Origin: Aureibaculum algae
GTDB taxonomy: Bacteria; Bacteroidota; Bacteroidia; Flavobacteriales; Flavobacteriaceae
Length of the DNA stretch: 64,000 nucleotides
NCBI RefSeq assembly: GCF_006065315.1
Contig: NZ_CP040749.1
Span: 4,920,001-4,984,000 of the forward strand
Direction: 5' to 3'
Shown here: piece by piece, positions 26,057 through 35,255 of the stretch
How the letters are laid out: every line of letters starts with the position of its first letter
Numbering within the stretch: the first letter of the stretch is position 1
Translations under genes and position numbers: made by a program
Notes under the pieces: model-generated
Database searches by the model: none
What the model was told of the DNA's origin: nothing
What the model saw: only the letters and a program-made list of their open reading frames with translations

Positions 26057-27322
26057 TTAAATTGTATATCCTTTTGGTAATACCGCATGTTTTTTAATAA
26101 CAACGATACCATCTTTAATAACATATTGATCTGTTTCTTTATCCTTTAAATGTGGACCACCATTAATTCTAACATCATCGCCTATTCTACAGTTCTTATC
26201 TATTATAGTATTTTTAATAAAGCATCTTTCACCAATACCCATAAGAATTGGAGTTTTCTTTCTGTTTATTTCTTCTAGAGATTCGTAATAATCGCAACCC
26301 ATCATATACGTATTAATAACGGTTGATTCCTTACCTATTCTAGATCTAATACCAATTACCGAAGTTTCAATTTTAGCAGCTTGAATAATACAGCCTTCTG
26401 CAATTACCGCTTTATCTAAAACAGTACCTGATATTTTTGAAGTAGGTAATATTCTTGCATTTGTATAAACCCTTTGATCGGTATCATATAAATTGAATTT
26501 TGGAATATTATCGGTCAATCCTAAATTGGCTTCAAAAAATGAATCAATATTACCAATATCGGTCCAATATCCTTCAAATTGATAACTTAACGTTTTATGA
26601 TCGTGTATCGCACCTGGAATAATCTCTTTACCAAAGTCGTTCGTGTCTGGATTGCTCATTAAATCTACCAACAACTGTCTATTAAATATATAGATACCCA
26701 TAGAAGCTAAGTAGTTCCTATTTTCACCTTTCATTTCGTCACTTACTTCTGAAGTCCAATCTGGTAACAGTTCTGCATCAGGTTTTTCGATAAAAGAGGT
26801 AATTACATTTTCACTATTGGCTTTTAGTATACCAAATGAAGTAGCGTCTTTTGCGTTTACTGGAATGGTCGCAATAGATATTTCAGCACCTTTGCTAATG
26901 TGTTCTTCAAGCATTAACCTATAATCCATTTGATACAATTGATCTCCAGATAAAATTAAGGCATATTCAAAATCATTACGTAAAAAATGATGCATACTTT
27001 GTCGTACAGCATCTGCAGTTCCTTGAAACCAAGATTGACTTTGAATTGTTTGTTCTGCAGCTAATACATCTACAAATGCAGAACTAAAAAAACTAAAATG
27101 GTAGGTGTTTTTAATATGTCTATTTAACGATGCCGAGTTAAATTGTGTTAACACATAAATTCTCTTTATTTCACTATTGATACAGTTACTAATAGGGATA
27201 TCAACCAACCTATATTTACCTGCAATTGGTACTGCTGGTTTAGATCTTGATTCTGTCAAGGGGTAAAGTCTTGACCCTTGGCCACCTCCTAAAATAATTG
27301 ATAATACCTTTTTGCTGTTCAT
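26057..27322 (-). CDS. glgC: glucose-1-phosphate adenylyltransferase (ADP-glucose pyrophosphorylase)
   Basis: 421 aa. It forms ADP-glucose from glucose 1-phosphate and ATP, the committed and allosterically controlled step of glycogen synthesis. The N-terminal nucleotidyltransferase motif GGGQGSRLYPLTESRSKPAV (residues 12-31) and YRLVDIPISNCINS are followed by FQGTADAVRQ, and the C-terminal ~150 residues are a left-handed beta-helix. The gene starts 2 bp before glgA ends in map order (glgA is transcribed first), so the two are tightly coupled. Confidence 0.96.
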   Translation of the reverse strand: MNSKKVLSIILGGGQGSRLYPLTESRSKPAVPIAGKYRLVDIPISNCINSEIKRIYVLTQFNSASLNRHIKNTYHFSFFSSAFVDVLAAEQTIQSQSWFQGTADAVRQSMHHFLRNDFEYALILSGDQLYQMDYRLMLEEHISKGAEISIATIPVNAKDATSFGILKANSENVITSFIEKPDAELLPDWTSEVSDEMKGENRNYLASMGIYIFNRQLLVDLMSNPDTNDFGKEIIPGAIHDHKTLSYQFEGYWTDIGNIDSFFEANLGLTDNIPKFNLYDTDQRVYTNARILPTSKISGTVLDKAVIAEGCIIQAAKIETSVIGIRSRIGKESTVINTYMMGCDYYESLEEINRKKTPILMGIGERCFIKNTIIDKNCRIGDDVRINGGPHLKDKETDQYVIKDGIVVIKKHAVLPKGYTI

Positions 27323-27324
27323 AT

Positions 27325-28731
27325 TTACTTTTTTAATGATTTATATAAATTGATATATGCCTTTGCAGAAGAATCCCAAGAGTGATCTATTTGCATAATT
27401 AAATTCCGAATTTTATTAAACTCCTTTTGATCGTCGTACAACTCCGTAGCTCGTTGCATTGTTTCAACTACTGTCTCCGTATTAAGCTGATGGTGTACGA
27501 AACCGAAACCGCCTCCCTCTACATCAATAACGGTATCTTTTAATCCACCTACACTATTAACTACAGGTATGGTTCCATATCGCAAGGCATACATTTGATT
27601 TAACCCACAAGGCTCAACACGCGATGGCATTAAAAGAAAATCAGCACCAGCGTAAATGATATGAGCTAGCCTTTCATCGTAACCGATATACGTACTGTAA
27701 TCTCCTTTATATTTATAGGTAAGCATCTCTAAAGCACCTTCAATATCTTTTTGACCAGAACCTAATAATAAAATAGAAATGTCTAAATGATGTAAAGCCG
27801 CATCGAATATTTGCGGAAATAAATCTGCTCCTTTTTCACCAACCAACCGTCCTATAAATGAGAACAATGGTTTTTTAGGATCGAGACCAAACTCTTTACA
27901 CAACCATTCTTTATTGGCTTTTCTACCAGTATCTAAGGTTTTTTGAGTGTAATTTTTTATAATATAGTTATCTGTCTCCGTATTCCAGACCTGAGTATCA
28001 ATTCCATTTAAAATACCAACGCATTTAGCACTCTCATGACTCAATAAACTCTCTAATCCATTGGCATTACTTTTCAACTCTTCCATGTAACTTGGAGATA
28101 CTGTCGTCACTTTCCAGGCACATTTAATAGCTGCTGCTAGCGGATTTATTTGATGATTCCAATCGATTAAACCTACTTGTGTAAAATCAAATTCAGGTAT
28201 CATATATACTTTGTCATGTGAAAACCATCCTTGATACTGAGCATTATGTATGGTAGTAATGGTAGCGACAGTTTTTAGTTCGCTGTATTTATAACATTGA
28301 TCCATCATAAAAGGAATTAACCCTGTATGATGATCATGACAATGTACCACATTTGGTCTTTTCTCTTTCTGTAAAACCCAATCTAACACGGCAATTTGAA
28401 AAGCTAAAAAACGTTCCGTATCATTAGGTGAATACACATAATCTTTAAACAATAATGTTGGTATATCAACTAAAAATAAGTCAAACCCCAAGTCATTATT
28501 TTCTAACATTAAGATATTAACATCTAAATCAAATACACCTAGTCTAACTTTAGAACTTGAAATGGTTTTAAATTTATTTGATTTTGTAAACGCGTTATCA
28601 TAAAAGGGCATAACAACCTCACTGGTTACCCCTAATTTATTTTGATATTTAGGTAAAGAGCCTACAACATCAGCCAAACCTCCGACTTTTGCAATAGGAT
28701 AACATTCAGCACTAACATGTAATATATTCAT
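27325..28731 (-). CDS. glgA: glycogen synthase (ADP-glucose type)
   Basis: GT5 glycosyltransferase that extends alpha-1,4-glucan chains from ADP-glucose. I chose the ATG at 28729-28731 because it gives MNILHVSAECYPIAKVGGLA, matching the usual GlgA N-terminus; an in-frame ATG at 28767 would add 12 unrelated residues. Motifs: KVGGLADVVG (ADP-glucose binding), CHDHHTGLIP, FIGRLVGEKGADL and SRVEPCGLNQMYALRYG. About 468 aa, a normal length. It is the first gene of the glgA-glgC-glgB-GH31 cluster and is divergent from a T9SS-secreted protein gene. Confidence 0.95.
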   Translation of the reverse strand: MNILHVSAECYPIAKVGGLADVVGSLPKYQNKLGVTSEVVMPFYDNAFTKSNKFKTISSSKVRLGVFDLDVNILMLENNDLGFDLFLVDIPTLLFKDYVYSPNDTERFLAFQIAVLDWVLQKEKRPNVVHCHDHHTGLIPFMMDQCYKYSELKTVATITTIHNAQYQGWFSHDKVYMIPEFDFTQVGLIDWNHQINPLAAAIKCAWKVTTVSPSYMEELKSNANGLESLLSHESAKCVGILNGIDTQVWNTETDNYIIKNYTQKTLDTGRKANKEWLCKEFGLDPKKPLFSFIGRLVGEKGADLFPQIFDAALHHLDISILLLGSGQKDIEGALEMLTYKYKGDYSTYIGYDERLAHIIYAGADFLLMPSRVEPCGLNQMYALRYGTIPVVNSVGGLKDTVIDVEGGGFGFVHHQLNTETVVETMQRATELYDDQKEFNKIRNLIMQIDHSWDSSAKAYINLYKSLKK

Positions 28732-28837
28732 AGGTAAGGTTTGATAATCCTTAAAATTACAAAACATTTTTTAAAATACTCTTTAAAATATGTATGTTTT
28801 TTATGATTTTTTATAATTATTCATTTTAGCCCTGAAT

Positions 28838-31402
28838 ATGAAATCTTTAAAACATTTGCCTAACTTTACACATATAAAACAATTGCTGAATTCGATGAAT
28901 TTTAAAAAAAGTATCCCTATTTGTTTACTATTGATTTTACTCTTTAAGGTAAGCTGGAGTCAAACTAATATTCCACCATCAATACAAGCAATTGGCAATA
29001 CGGCCTACTGTCCGTTATCTGAAGTTAATGTGGTAAGCAGTTTTGATATAATAGACCCAGACGACACTTCTATTCAGGCATTTTACATACAAATCTCTGA
29101 AGGTTATGTTAATGGGGAAGATCTGTTAAAGCTCAACAATAGTGCTACACATTCTAAAATAACAACACAATGGAGTGCCCTTGAAGGTAAACTAACATTG
29201 CAGAGTGCAACTACTCCTGAAATGAATTATACAGATTTAATTGCCGCCGTTAAAGATATCGTATTTAGCAGTAGTTCTGTTACGGTTTCAGGCAATAGGT
29301 CATTTTCTTTTACCATCGGTTCAGCAAACTATTTACCATCTACTGACCATTACTACGAATACATATCAAATATTGGTATTACCTGGTCCGATGCCAAAGT
29401 CGCTGCTGAAAACAGAACCTATTTTGGTTTAGAGGGTTATTTAGCAACCATAATCTCACCTGACGAGGCTAAATTGGCTGGTGAGCAAGCGAGTGGTGCT
29501 GGATGGATTGGCGGTAGCGATGCTGAATCAGAAGGCAATTGGAAATGGGTAACTGGACCAGAAAAAGGCACTTTCTTTTGGTATGGTTTAGCGGTAGGAA
29601 ATTCACCTACTTTCGCCTTTTGGAACACAAACGAGCCCAACAATTTGGGTGATGAAGACTATGCTCATATCACGGCTCCCGGAGTTGGTATTTTAGGTTC
29701 TTGGAACGATTTAAGCAATACTGGTTCCACTTCAGGTGACTTTCAACCGAAAGGATATATTGTAGAATATGGTGGAATGCCAGATGATCCAGAAGTTAAT
29801 ATTTCTACCAGTACTAACATTTATATTCCCGCAGTAACTTCTACAATTCCATCAACAAGATGTGGTCCAGGAGAAATTACTTTAATTGCCAAATCAGATG
29901 TTGGCAGTGTGGTTTGGCACGATACTCCAACAGGTGGAACCACTTTATTTACCGGCGAAAATTTTAAGCCAACCATTATAAATACAACTACATATTACGC
30001 TTCTGTTGTTGGGGCTGGATGTGGAGAAAGCCCTAGAATTCCTATTATAGCAACAGCTAATGAATTACCTGATATTAAATCTGTTCTAAATTTTAAAAAT
30101 TGCGATATAGATAATATCAACGATGGTTTCACTAATTTTAATTTAAATGAGGCCACCGAAATTATAACCAAAGGAGATAATGAATTAAGAGTGTCATATC
30201 ACCTTACCATAGCAGATGCAGAAGCAGAAATTAATGCGGTTAATGCATATCCTTTTAATAATCAAACAGCGACTACTGTTTACGCACGTGTTGAAAAGCC
30301 AAATGCATGTTTTTTAATATCCACTATAAACTTAGAGGTTTCCACTACCGCTTTTCCAGATGGCTATGTTTATACTTTAGTAGGTTGCGATAATTTAGAT
30401 ACAAATGATGGTATTACTACATTTGACCTTACCACGGCTTCGAATCAGCTAATTAATCAATTCCCTACAGGTCAGAATTTAAGAGTATCTTACTTTAAAA
30501 ATCTCATTGATGCTCAATCTGAAGAGAATGAAATTACCGATCAATCTAATTATATTAATTCAAGCCCTTATTCAGAAACACTTTTTGTAAGAGTAGAAAG
30601 TGCTGACAACGGTGCCTGTTATGGAATTGGTGCAAATTTGTTATTAACGGTAAATCCTAGTCCAGAATTTGAGATAAATCCTGAAGAGGCCTTATGCTTA
30701 AATTTAGGTCCACTCGTTATTCAAACATTTAATGCCGATGGTGACTATGCATATGAATGGCTTAATGACAAAAATGAAGTCATTAGCACTGAACCTACTG
30801 CGACAGTAAATTCTAAAGGAGTTTACACTGTAACGGCAACCTCAAATGAAAACTGCACCTCAACTCCAAAAACAATTATAGTAAAAGAATCTGATGTAGC
30901 TAGTATTACCTTAAATGATATTCAAATCAAAGATGATTCTGATAATAATACAATTACGATAAATACAGATAATTTAGGTATTGGGGATTATGAATTTGCT
31001 CTAGATGATGAAGATGACTTCTATCAAACAGAATCATTATTTGAAAATGTTGCAGCTGGAATTCACACCTTATATATAAGAGAACAAAATAATTGTGGAA
31101 CGATCAGCATTGACATTTCGGTTATTGGATTTCCTAAATTTTTTACACCCAATAATGACGGATTCAATGATACATGGAGTATAAAAGGTATACGTGAAGA
31201 TACTTTTGAAATGTCTAGTATTTATATCTACGATCGGTTTGGAAAAATGCTGGCTAAAACCGATGTAAATGATTTAGGTTGGGATGGTACTTACAAAGGC
31301 AAACTAATGCCTGCTAGTGATTATTGGTTTAAAGTACAATTGACAGATAAAAACGGAGCTGTTAGAAACAGAAAAGGGCATTTTAGTTTAGTGAGGAGGT
31401 AG
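28838..31402 (+). CDS. secreted protein with C-type lectin domain and T9SS type B sorting domain
   Basis: Up to 854 aa. A signal peptide is best explained by starting at Met20 (position 28895: MNFKKSIPICLLLILL... ending SWSQ); the upstream Met at 28838 would add 19 residues. Residues ~165-310 look like a C-type lectin fold (ITWSDAKVAAENRTYFGLEG, then ATIISPDEAKLAGEQA, GAGWIGGSDAESEGNW and FAFWNTNEPNN). Several Ig/PKD-like segments follow, and the last ~85 residues are a gliding-motility-associated type B C-terminal domain (FTPNNDGFNDTWSIKGI to the RKGHFSLVRR end). It is likely exported by the type IX system to the cell surface or medium, possibly binding carbohydrate. Confidence 0.9.
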   Translation: MKSLKHLPNFTHIKQLLNSMNFKKSIPICLLLILLFKVSWSQTNIPPSIQAIGNTAYCPLSEVNVVSSFDIIDPDDTSIQAFYIQISEGYVNGEDLLKLNNSATHSKITTQWSALEGKLTLQSATTPEMNYTDLIAAVKDIVFSSSSVTVSGNRSFSFTIGSANYLPSTDHYYEYISNIGITWSDAKVAAENRTYFGLEGYLATIISPDEAKLAGEQASGAGWIGGSDAESEGNWKWVTGPEKGTFFWYGLAVGNSPTFAFWNTNEPNNLGDEDYAHITAPGVGILGSWNDLSNTGSTSGDFQPKGYIVEYGGMPDDPEVNISTSTNIYIPAVTSTIPSTRCGPGEITLIAKSDVGSVVWHDTPTGGTTLFTGENFKPTIINTTTYYASVVGAGCGESPRIPIIATANELPDIKSVLNFKNCDIDNINDGFTNFNLNEATEIITKGDNELRVSYHLTIADAEAEINAVNAYPFNNQTATTVYARVEKPNACFLISTINLEVSTTAFPDGYVYTLVGCDNLDTNDGITTFDLTTASNQLINQFPTGQNLRVSYFKNLIDAQSEENEITDQSNYINSSPYSETLFVRVESADNGACYGIGANLLLTVNPSPEFEINPEEALCLNLGPLVIQTFNADGDYAYEWLNDKNEVISTEPTATVNSKGVYTVTATSNENCTSTPKTIIVKESDVASITLNDIQIKDDSDNNTITINTDNLGIGDYEFALDDEDDFYQTESLFENVAAGIHTLYIREQNNCGTISIDISVIGFPKFFTPNNDGFNDTWSIKGIREDTFEMSSIYIYDRFGKMLAKTDVNDLGWDGTYKGKLMPASDYWFKVQLTDKNGAVRNRKGHFSLVRR

Positions 31403-31449
31403 ATTGTAACTTCTTTTCAAGTAAATCTTTAAATAACCCTATCCATTGA

Positions 31450-32028
31450 TCAATTTGAACTAAGTATATCTTTTACCCTTTTCTTTAAAACAGGTAAAAC
31501 GTCTTTCTCAAACCAAGGATTTTTAGTCAACCAAAAACGATTTCTAGGCGATGGATGTGGTAGTACAAAATAGTTGGGCAAATAGTCCTGATAGTTTTTT
31601 ACCGTTTCTGTCAGTGTTTTTTTAGCTTCTTTTTTCAAATAATATTTTTGAGCATACATTCCAATTAATATAATCAGCTCTACATTGGGTATTTTATCCA
31701 AAAGCTGTTGATGCCATAAAGGTGCACATTCGGGTCTCGGAGGCAAATCGCCTGATTTCCCTTTACCAGGGTAACAAAACCCCATGGGTACAATTGCTAT
31801 TTTCTTTTCATTATAAAATGTTTCATCCGTAATGTCTAACCATTTTCGTAATTGTTTTCCACTTGAGTCATCCCATGGAATTCCTGTTTTATGAACTTTT
31901 GTCCCTGGAGCCTGACCAATAATTACAATCTTTGATTCACAACTCGCTGCTAAAACAGGTCTTGGACCTAAAGGCAAATGCGAGATGCACACTTCGCACT
32001 TTCTGATATTTTTTAATAATTCTTGCAT
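31450..32028 (-). CDS. uracil-DNA glycosylase family protein
   Basis: 192 aa. The fold is suggested by VIIGQAPGTKVHKTGIPWDD (motif 1 region), the two Cys near the N-terminus (RKCEVC, C11 and C14), as in iron-sulfur UDGs, and the C-terminal HPSPRNRFW motif. UDG enzymes remove uracil from DNA. The gene is convergent with the lectin/T9SS gene and leaves ~47 bp without an obvious terminator. Substrate range is not readable; it may be a divergent family member rather than a canonical UDG. Confidence 0.85.
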   Translation of the reverse strand: MQELLKNIRKCEVCISHLPLGPRPVLAASCESKIVIIGQAPGTKVHKTGIPWDDSSGKQLRKWLDITDETFYNEKKIAIVPMGFCYPGKGKSGDLPPRPECAPLWHQQLLDKIPNVELIILIGMYAQKYYLKKEAKKTLTETVKNYQDYLPNYFVLPHPSPRNRFWLTKNPWFEKDVLPVLKKRVKDILSSN

Positions 32029-32208
32029 GCTTATTTACGAGTCCAATTATATAATTTAAAGGTACATTATTTATTATAAAATGAAGTTTTCAAAATCGCT
32101 TCTTTAGAACTAAAGAATCTTTTCTAAAAAGTCACTAAAAACAACAACTTATTACAAGAAAATAACTATCTTGGTTAACCATATTTTTCTTACCTAAAAC
32201 CAACCTAT

Positions 32209-32796
32209 ATGCAAGAATTTTTTGACGGAATGTCAACTTTTGAACAAACCTATTGGATCATTGCTCTAATCGGTTCTGCAATCTTTATTGTTATTTTGAT
32301 TATGACCTTTTTAGGTGGTGACATGGATAGTGATATGGTAGCAGACGGTACTGATTTTGAAGCTGATGATGGCGGTGTTGGATTTCAATTTTTTACATTC
32401 AAAAACTTAATCGCCTTTTTTACTATTTTTGGTTGGACAGGCGTAGTTTGCACGGGCTATGATCTATCAGACGGCGTAATCTTAACCATTTCCGTAATCG
32501 CTGGTCTCTTAATGATGGTGGCCACTTCTTCGCTTTTCTATTTTATGAATCGTCTTACGGAAGATGGTACTTTAAAAATCAAAAATGCTATTGGAACTGT
32601 TGGTGAGGTTTATTTACCGATTGGAGCCAACCGAACCAAAACTGGTAAGGTTCAAATTAGTGTGCAAGGTTCATTGCGAGAACTAGAAGCCCTTACCGAT
32701 GAAAATATTGACTTAGCAACGGGTACGGTTGTAAAAGTAATTGAAATAGTGAGTGCCGAATTATTATTAGTAGAAACCCTATCAAAAAACAAATAA
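32209..32796 (+). CDS. NfeD-like membrane protein (flotillin partner)
   Basis: 195 aa. Membrane helices are near residues 15-37, 67-85 and 93-112. A C-terminal ~75-residue beta-rich OB-fold-like domain (KIKNAIGTVGEVYLPIG to SAELLLVETL) is typical of NfeD/YuaF proteins. An acidic loop (GGDMDSDMVADGTDFEADDG) follows the first helix. NfeD-like proteins are usually encoded beside flotillins and help organise membrane microdomains; here the flotillin gene follows 93 bp downstream. There is no protease domain, so this is the short type. Confidence 0.82.
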   Translation: MQEFFDGMSTFEQTYWIIALIGSAIFIVILIMTFLGGDMDSDMVADGTDFEADDGGVGFQFFTFKNLIAFFTIFGWTGVVCTGYDLSDGVILTISVIAGLLMMVATSSLFYFMNRLTEDGTLKIKNAIGTVGEVYLPIGANRTKTGKVQISVQGSLRELEALTDENIDLATGTVVKVIEIVSAELLLVETLSKNK

Positions 32797-32797
32797 C

Positions 32798-32861
32798 ACA
32801 TGAAATGAGCATGTTAACAGCATTATCATTTAGGGGAATGATTATTTGCGAACAGCATGTG
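32798..32861 (+). other. inverted and direct repeats between NfeD-like and flotillin genes
   Basis: ATCATT (32825-32830) pairs with AATGAT (32837-32842) around loop TAGGGG. The octamer AACAGCAT occurs at both 32815-32822 and 32851-32858, and CACATG/CATGTG flank the region. There is no T-run, so a terminator is unlikely. Regulatory meaning is unproven. Confidence 0.35.
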
Positions 32862-32889
32862 ACTTTTAAAAAACAAAAAAATTAAACCT

Positions 32890-34344
32890 ATGAATTTATT
32901 ATTTGCTCAAGCTGAAGCATTCAGCGGAATTTATTTAATTGCTGCTGTCATATTAATCTTATTTATTTTCCTATTTTCTATGATGCGAAGGTACAAACGT
33001 TGTCCTTCTGATAGAATTTTGGTTGTTTACGGTAAAACCGGAGGCGGACAATCTGCCAAATGTATCCATGGTGGTGCGGCATTTATATGGCCAATTATTC
33101 AGGATTATGAGTTTTTAGACTTAACCCCAATGTCTATTGAGGTTAATTTGACTAACGCCTTAAGTAAGCAAAACATCCGTGTAAACGTACCTTCACGTTT
33201 TACCATTGGTATCTCTACCGAGCCTAGTGTAATGCAAAATGCTGCAGAAAGATTATTGGGACTAACGTTAGAAGCTGTTAAAGAATTAGCTCAAGAAATT
33301 ATTTTTGGTCAATTGCGTATGGTAGTTGCATCTATGGATATTGAAGAAATTAATTCTGACCGTGATTCATTTTTATCACATATTACTCATGGTGTTGAAG
33401 CGGAATTGAAAAAAGTAGGTTTAAAATTAATAAACGTTAATATTACTGATATTCACGATGAGTCTGGATATATTGAAGCTTTAGGTAAGGAAGCCGCTGC
33501 AAAAGCAATTAACGATGCTAAAATATCGGTATCTCAAAAAGTTAGAGATGGTTCTATTGGTGAGGCTCAAGCGGTACAAGATCAACGTATTCAGGTAGCG
33601 GCAGCCAATGCCCATGCGGTAGAAGGTGAAAATACTGCCAAAATTCAGATAGCAAATTCAGATGCTGCCAGAAGATCTAGAGAAGCTGAAGCAGAAAGAA
33701 TTGCCAATGCCTCTGAAAAAGTACAAGCTGCAAAAGCATTAGAAGAAGCTTATGCTGCTGAAAAAATTGCTGAAGAAGCTAGGGCAACACGTAAAGAAGC
33801 TGAACAAGGTGCAGATATTATTGTTCCTGCAAGAATCGACAAGCAAAAAATTGAAATTGATGCGGAAGCACAAGCGGAACAAATTAGAAGAATTGCAAAA
33901 GGTGAAGCGGATGCGATTTTTATGAAAAAAGAAGCTGAAGCAAAAGGTCTCTATGAAATTTTAACAAAACAGGCTGCTGGTTTAGATCAAATTGTAAAAG
34001 CTGCGGGTAATAATTCAAAAGATGCAGTATTACTATTAGTAGCTGATAAATTACCTGAATTGGTTAAAACACAAGCTGAAGCCATTAAAAACATTAAGAT
34101 TGATAAAGTTACCGTTTGGGAAAATGGTGGAGGAAAAGATGGAAAAACATCTACTTCTAACTTTATTTCAGGAATGTATAAAGCAGTTCCTCCTTTACAA
34201 GAAATGTTTAACATGGCAGGTATGCAATTGCCAAACTATTTAAAAGGTGAAGATATTGAAGATGCATTAGAAGCTAAATCATCAGAAAAGACGAGTGCTA
34301 AAGCTAAAGATGTAAAATCAAAAGACGATTCTGCAGAATCATAA
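32890..34344 (+). CDS. flotillin family (SPFH domain) protein
   Basis: 484 aa. An N-terminal membrane helix (about 14-31) is followed by the SPFH/band-7 domain (about 33-200, RCPSDRILVVYGKTGGGQSA). A long Ala/Glu-rich coiled coil follows (about 200-370, many EA/AE repeats), and the C-terminal region has MYKAVPPLQEMFNMAG, typical of flotillin/YuaG. The tail is charged (SSEKTSAKAKDVKSKDD). It assembles in membrane microdomains with the NfeD-like protein encoded just upstream. A strong terminator follows. Confidence 0.93.
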   Translation: MNLLFAQAEAFSGIYLIAAVILILFIFLFSMMRRYKRCPSDRILVVYGKTGGGQSAKCIHGGAAFIWPIIQDYEFLDLTPMSIEVNLTNALSKQNIRVNVPSRFTIGISTEPSVMQNAAERLLGLTLEAVKELAQEIIFGQLRMVVASMDIEEINSDRDSFLSHITHGVEAELKKVGLKLINVNITDIHDESGYIEALGKEAAAKAINDAKISVSQKVRDGSIGEAQAVQDQRIQVAAANAHAVEGENTAKIQIANSDAARRSREAEAERIANASEKVQAAKALEEAYAAEKIAEEARATRKEAEQGADIIVPARIDKQKIEIDAEAQAEQIRRIAKGEADAIFMKKEAEAKGLYEILTKQAAGLDQIVKAAGNNSKDAVLLLVADKLPELVKTQAEAIKNIKIDKVTVWENGGGKDGKTSTSNFISGMYKAVPPLQEMFNMAGMQLPNYLKGEDIEDALEAKSSEKTSAKAKDVKSKDDSAES

Positions 34345-34363
34345 ACTGTCTAAATTTATAGTT

Positions 34364-34393
34364 AAAAAACCACGTCAATTGACGTGGTTTTTT
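34364..34393. terminator. bidirectional rho-independent terminator after flotillin gene
   Basis: A perfect palindromic stem, ACCACGTCAATTGACGTGGT (34369-34388), with A-run before and T-run after. It can stop transcription in both directions. Confidence 0.92.
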
Positions 34394-34498
34394 ATTTTAT
34401 AATAATTTATGAGCGATAAACGCACCTAAATATAGAAAGTAACCGACATTTTCTTGTTTTGACTTTTCGATCTTACCGTTTAGAACTTTTTTTGCATC

Positions 34499-35173
34499 TT
34501 ATTTTTTTCCTTCCACAACCACTACAAACTCACCTTTGGGTGGTTTATTTTCAAAATGTGCAAGTACTTCCTTTACCGTTCCTCTTACTGTTTCTTCATA
34601 CAATTTAGTCAACTCACGGGAAACTGAAATTTTTCTATCGGCACCAAAATGTTCTGCAAACTGTGTTAAGGTTTTTAGCAATTTATGAGGAGACTCATAA
34701 AAAATGATAGTCCTTGGTTCTTCTGCCAAAAGTCCCATTCTTGTTTGTCTTCCTTTTTTAATGGGTAAAAAACCTTCAAAAACGAATTTATCATTAGGCA
34801 AGCCACTATTTACCAAAGCTGGTACAAAGGCCGTAGCTCCTGGCAAACACTCTACTTCAATATCATTTTCAATACAAGCTCGAGTTAATAGAAATCCCGG
34901 ATCTGAAATTGCCGGCGTTCCTGCATCAGAAATTAAAGCAATAGATTCGCCAGATTTTAATCGCTCCACAAGACGTGTTACCATTTTATGCTCATTGTGC
35001 ATATGATGGCTTTGCATTTGCGTACCAATTTCAAAATGTTTTAATAATTTACCCGAAGTTCGGGTGTCTTCTGCTAAAATAGTATCTACTTCTTTCAACA
35101 CTCTAACAGCTCTGAAAGTCATATCTTCTAAGTTTCCTATTGGAGTAGGAACAATATATAGTTTTGAAATCAC
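34499..35173 (-). CDS. rsmI: 16S rRNA (cytidine(1402)-2'-O)-methyltransferase
   Basis: 224 aa tetrapyrrole-methylase-fold enzyme that 2'-O-methylates C1402 of 16S rRNA. Motifs: LYIVPTPIGNLEDMTFRAVRVL at the N-terminus, ILAEDTRTSGKLLKHF, SIALISDAGTPAISDPGF (SAM-binding) and ECLPGATAFVPALVNSGLP. It is somewhat shorter than E. coli RsmI (286 aa), ending in EFVVVVEGKK, as in Bacteroidota homologues with a reduced C-terminus. Confidence 0.94.
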   Translation of the reverse strand: MISKLYIVPTPIGNLEDMTFRAVRVLKEVDTILAEDTRTSGKLLKHFEIGTQMQSHHMHNEHKMVTRLVERLKSGESIALISDAGTPAISDPGFLLTRACIENDIEVECLPGATAFVPALVNSGLPNDKFVFEGFLPIKKGRQTRMGLLAEEPRTIIFYESPHKLLKTLTQFAEHFGADRKISVSRELTKLYEETVRGTVKEVLAHFENKPPKGEFVVVVEGKK

Positions 35174-35243
35174 CTTAAATATTTAAGCTGCAATTTAACA
35201 AAGTTTATGCAAATTACTGACTTATTATATTTATTGGAATTTG

Positions 35244-35251
35244 TATTTTTA
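35244..35251 (+). promoter_or_regulatory. -7-like box (TATTTTTA) before the HupE-like gene
   Basis: It matches TAnnTTTG at all but the last base and ends 4 nt before the ATG, so a message from it would be nearly leaderless. No -33 TTTG at the usual spacing is seen. Confidence 0.3.
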
Positions 35252-35255
35252 CCAC

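Noticed and set aside
32820..32845. Hairpin between NfeD-like and flotillin genes as a terminator
   Set aside because: The stem is only 6 bp and no T-run follows; the two genes are expected to work together.
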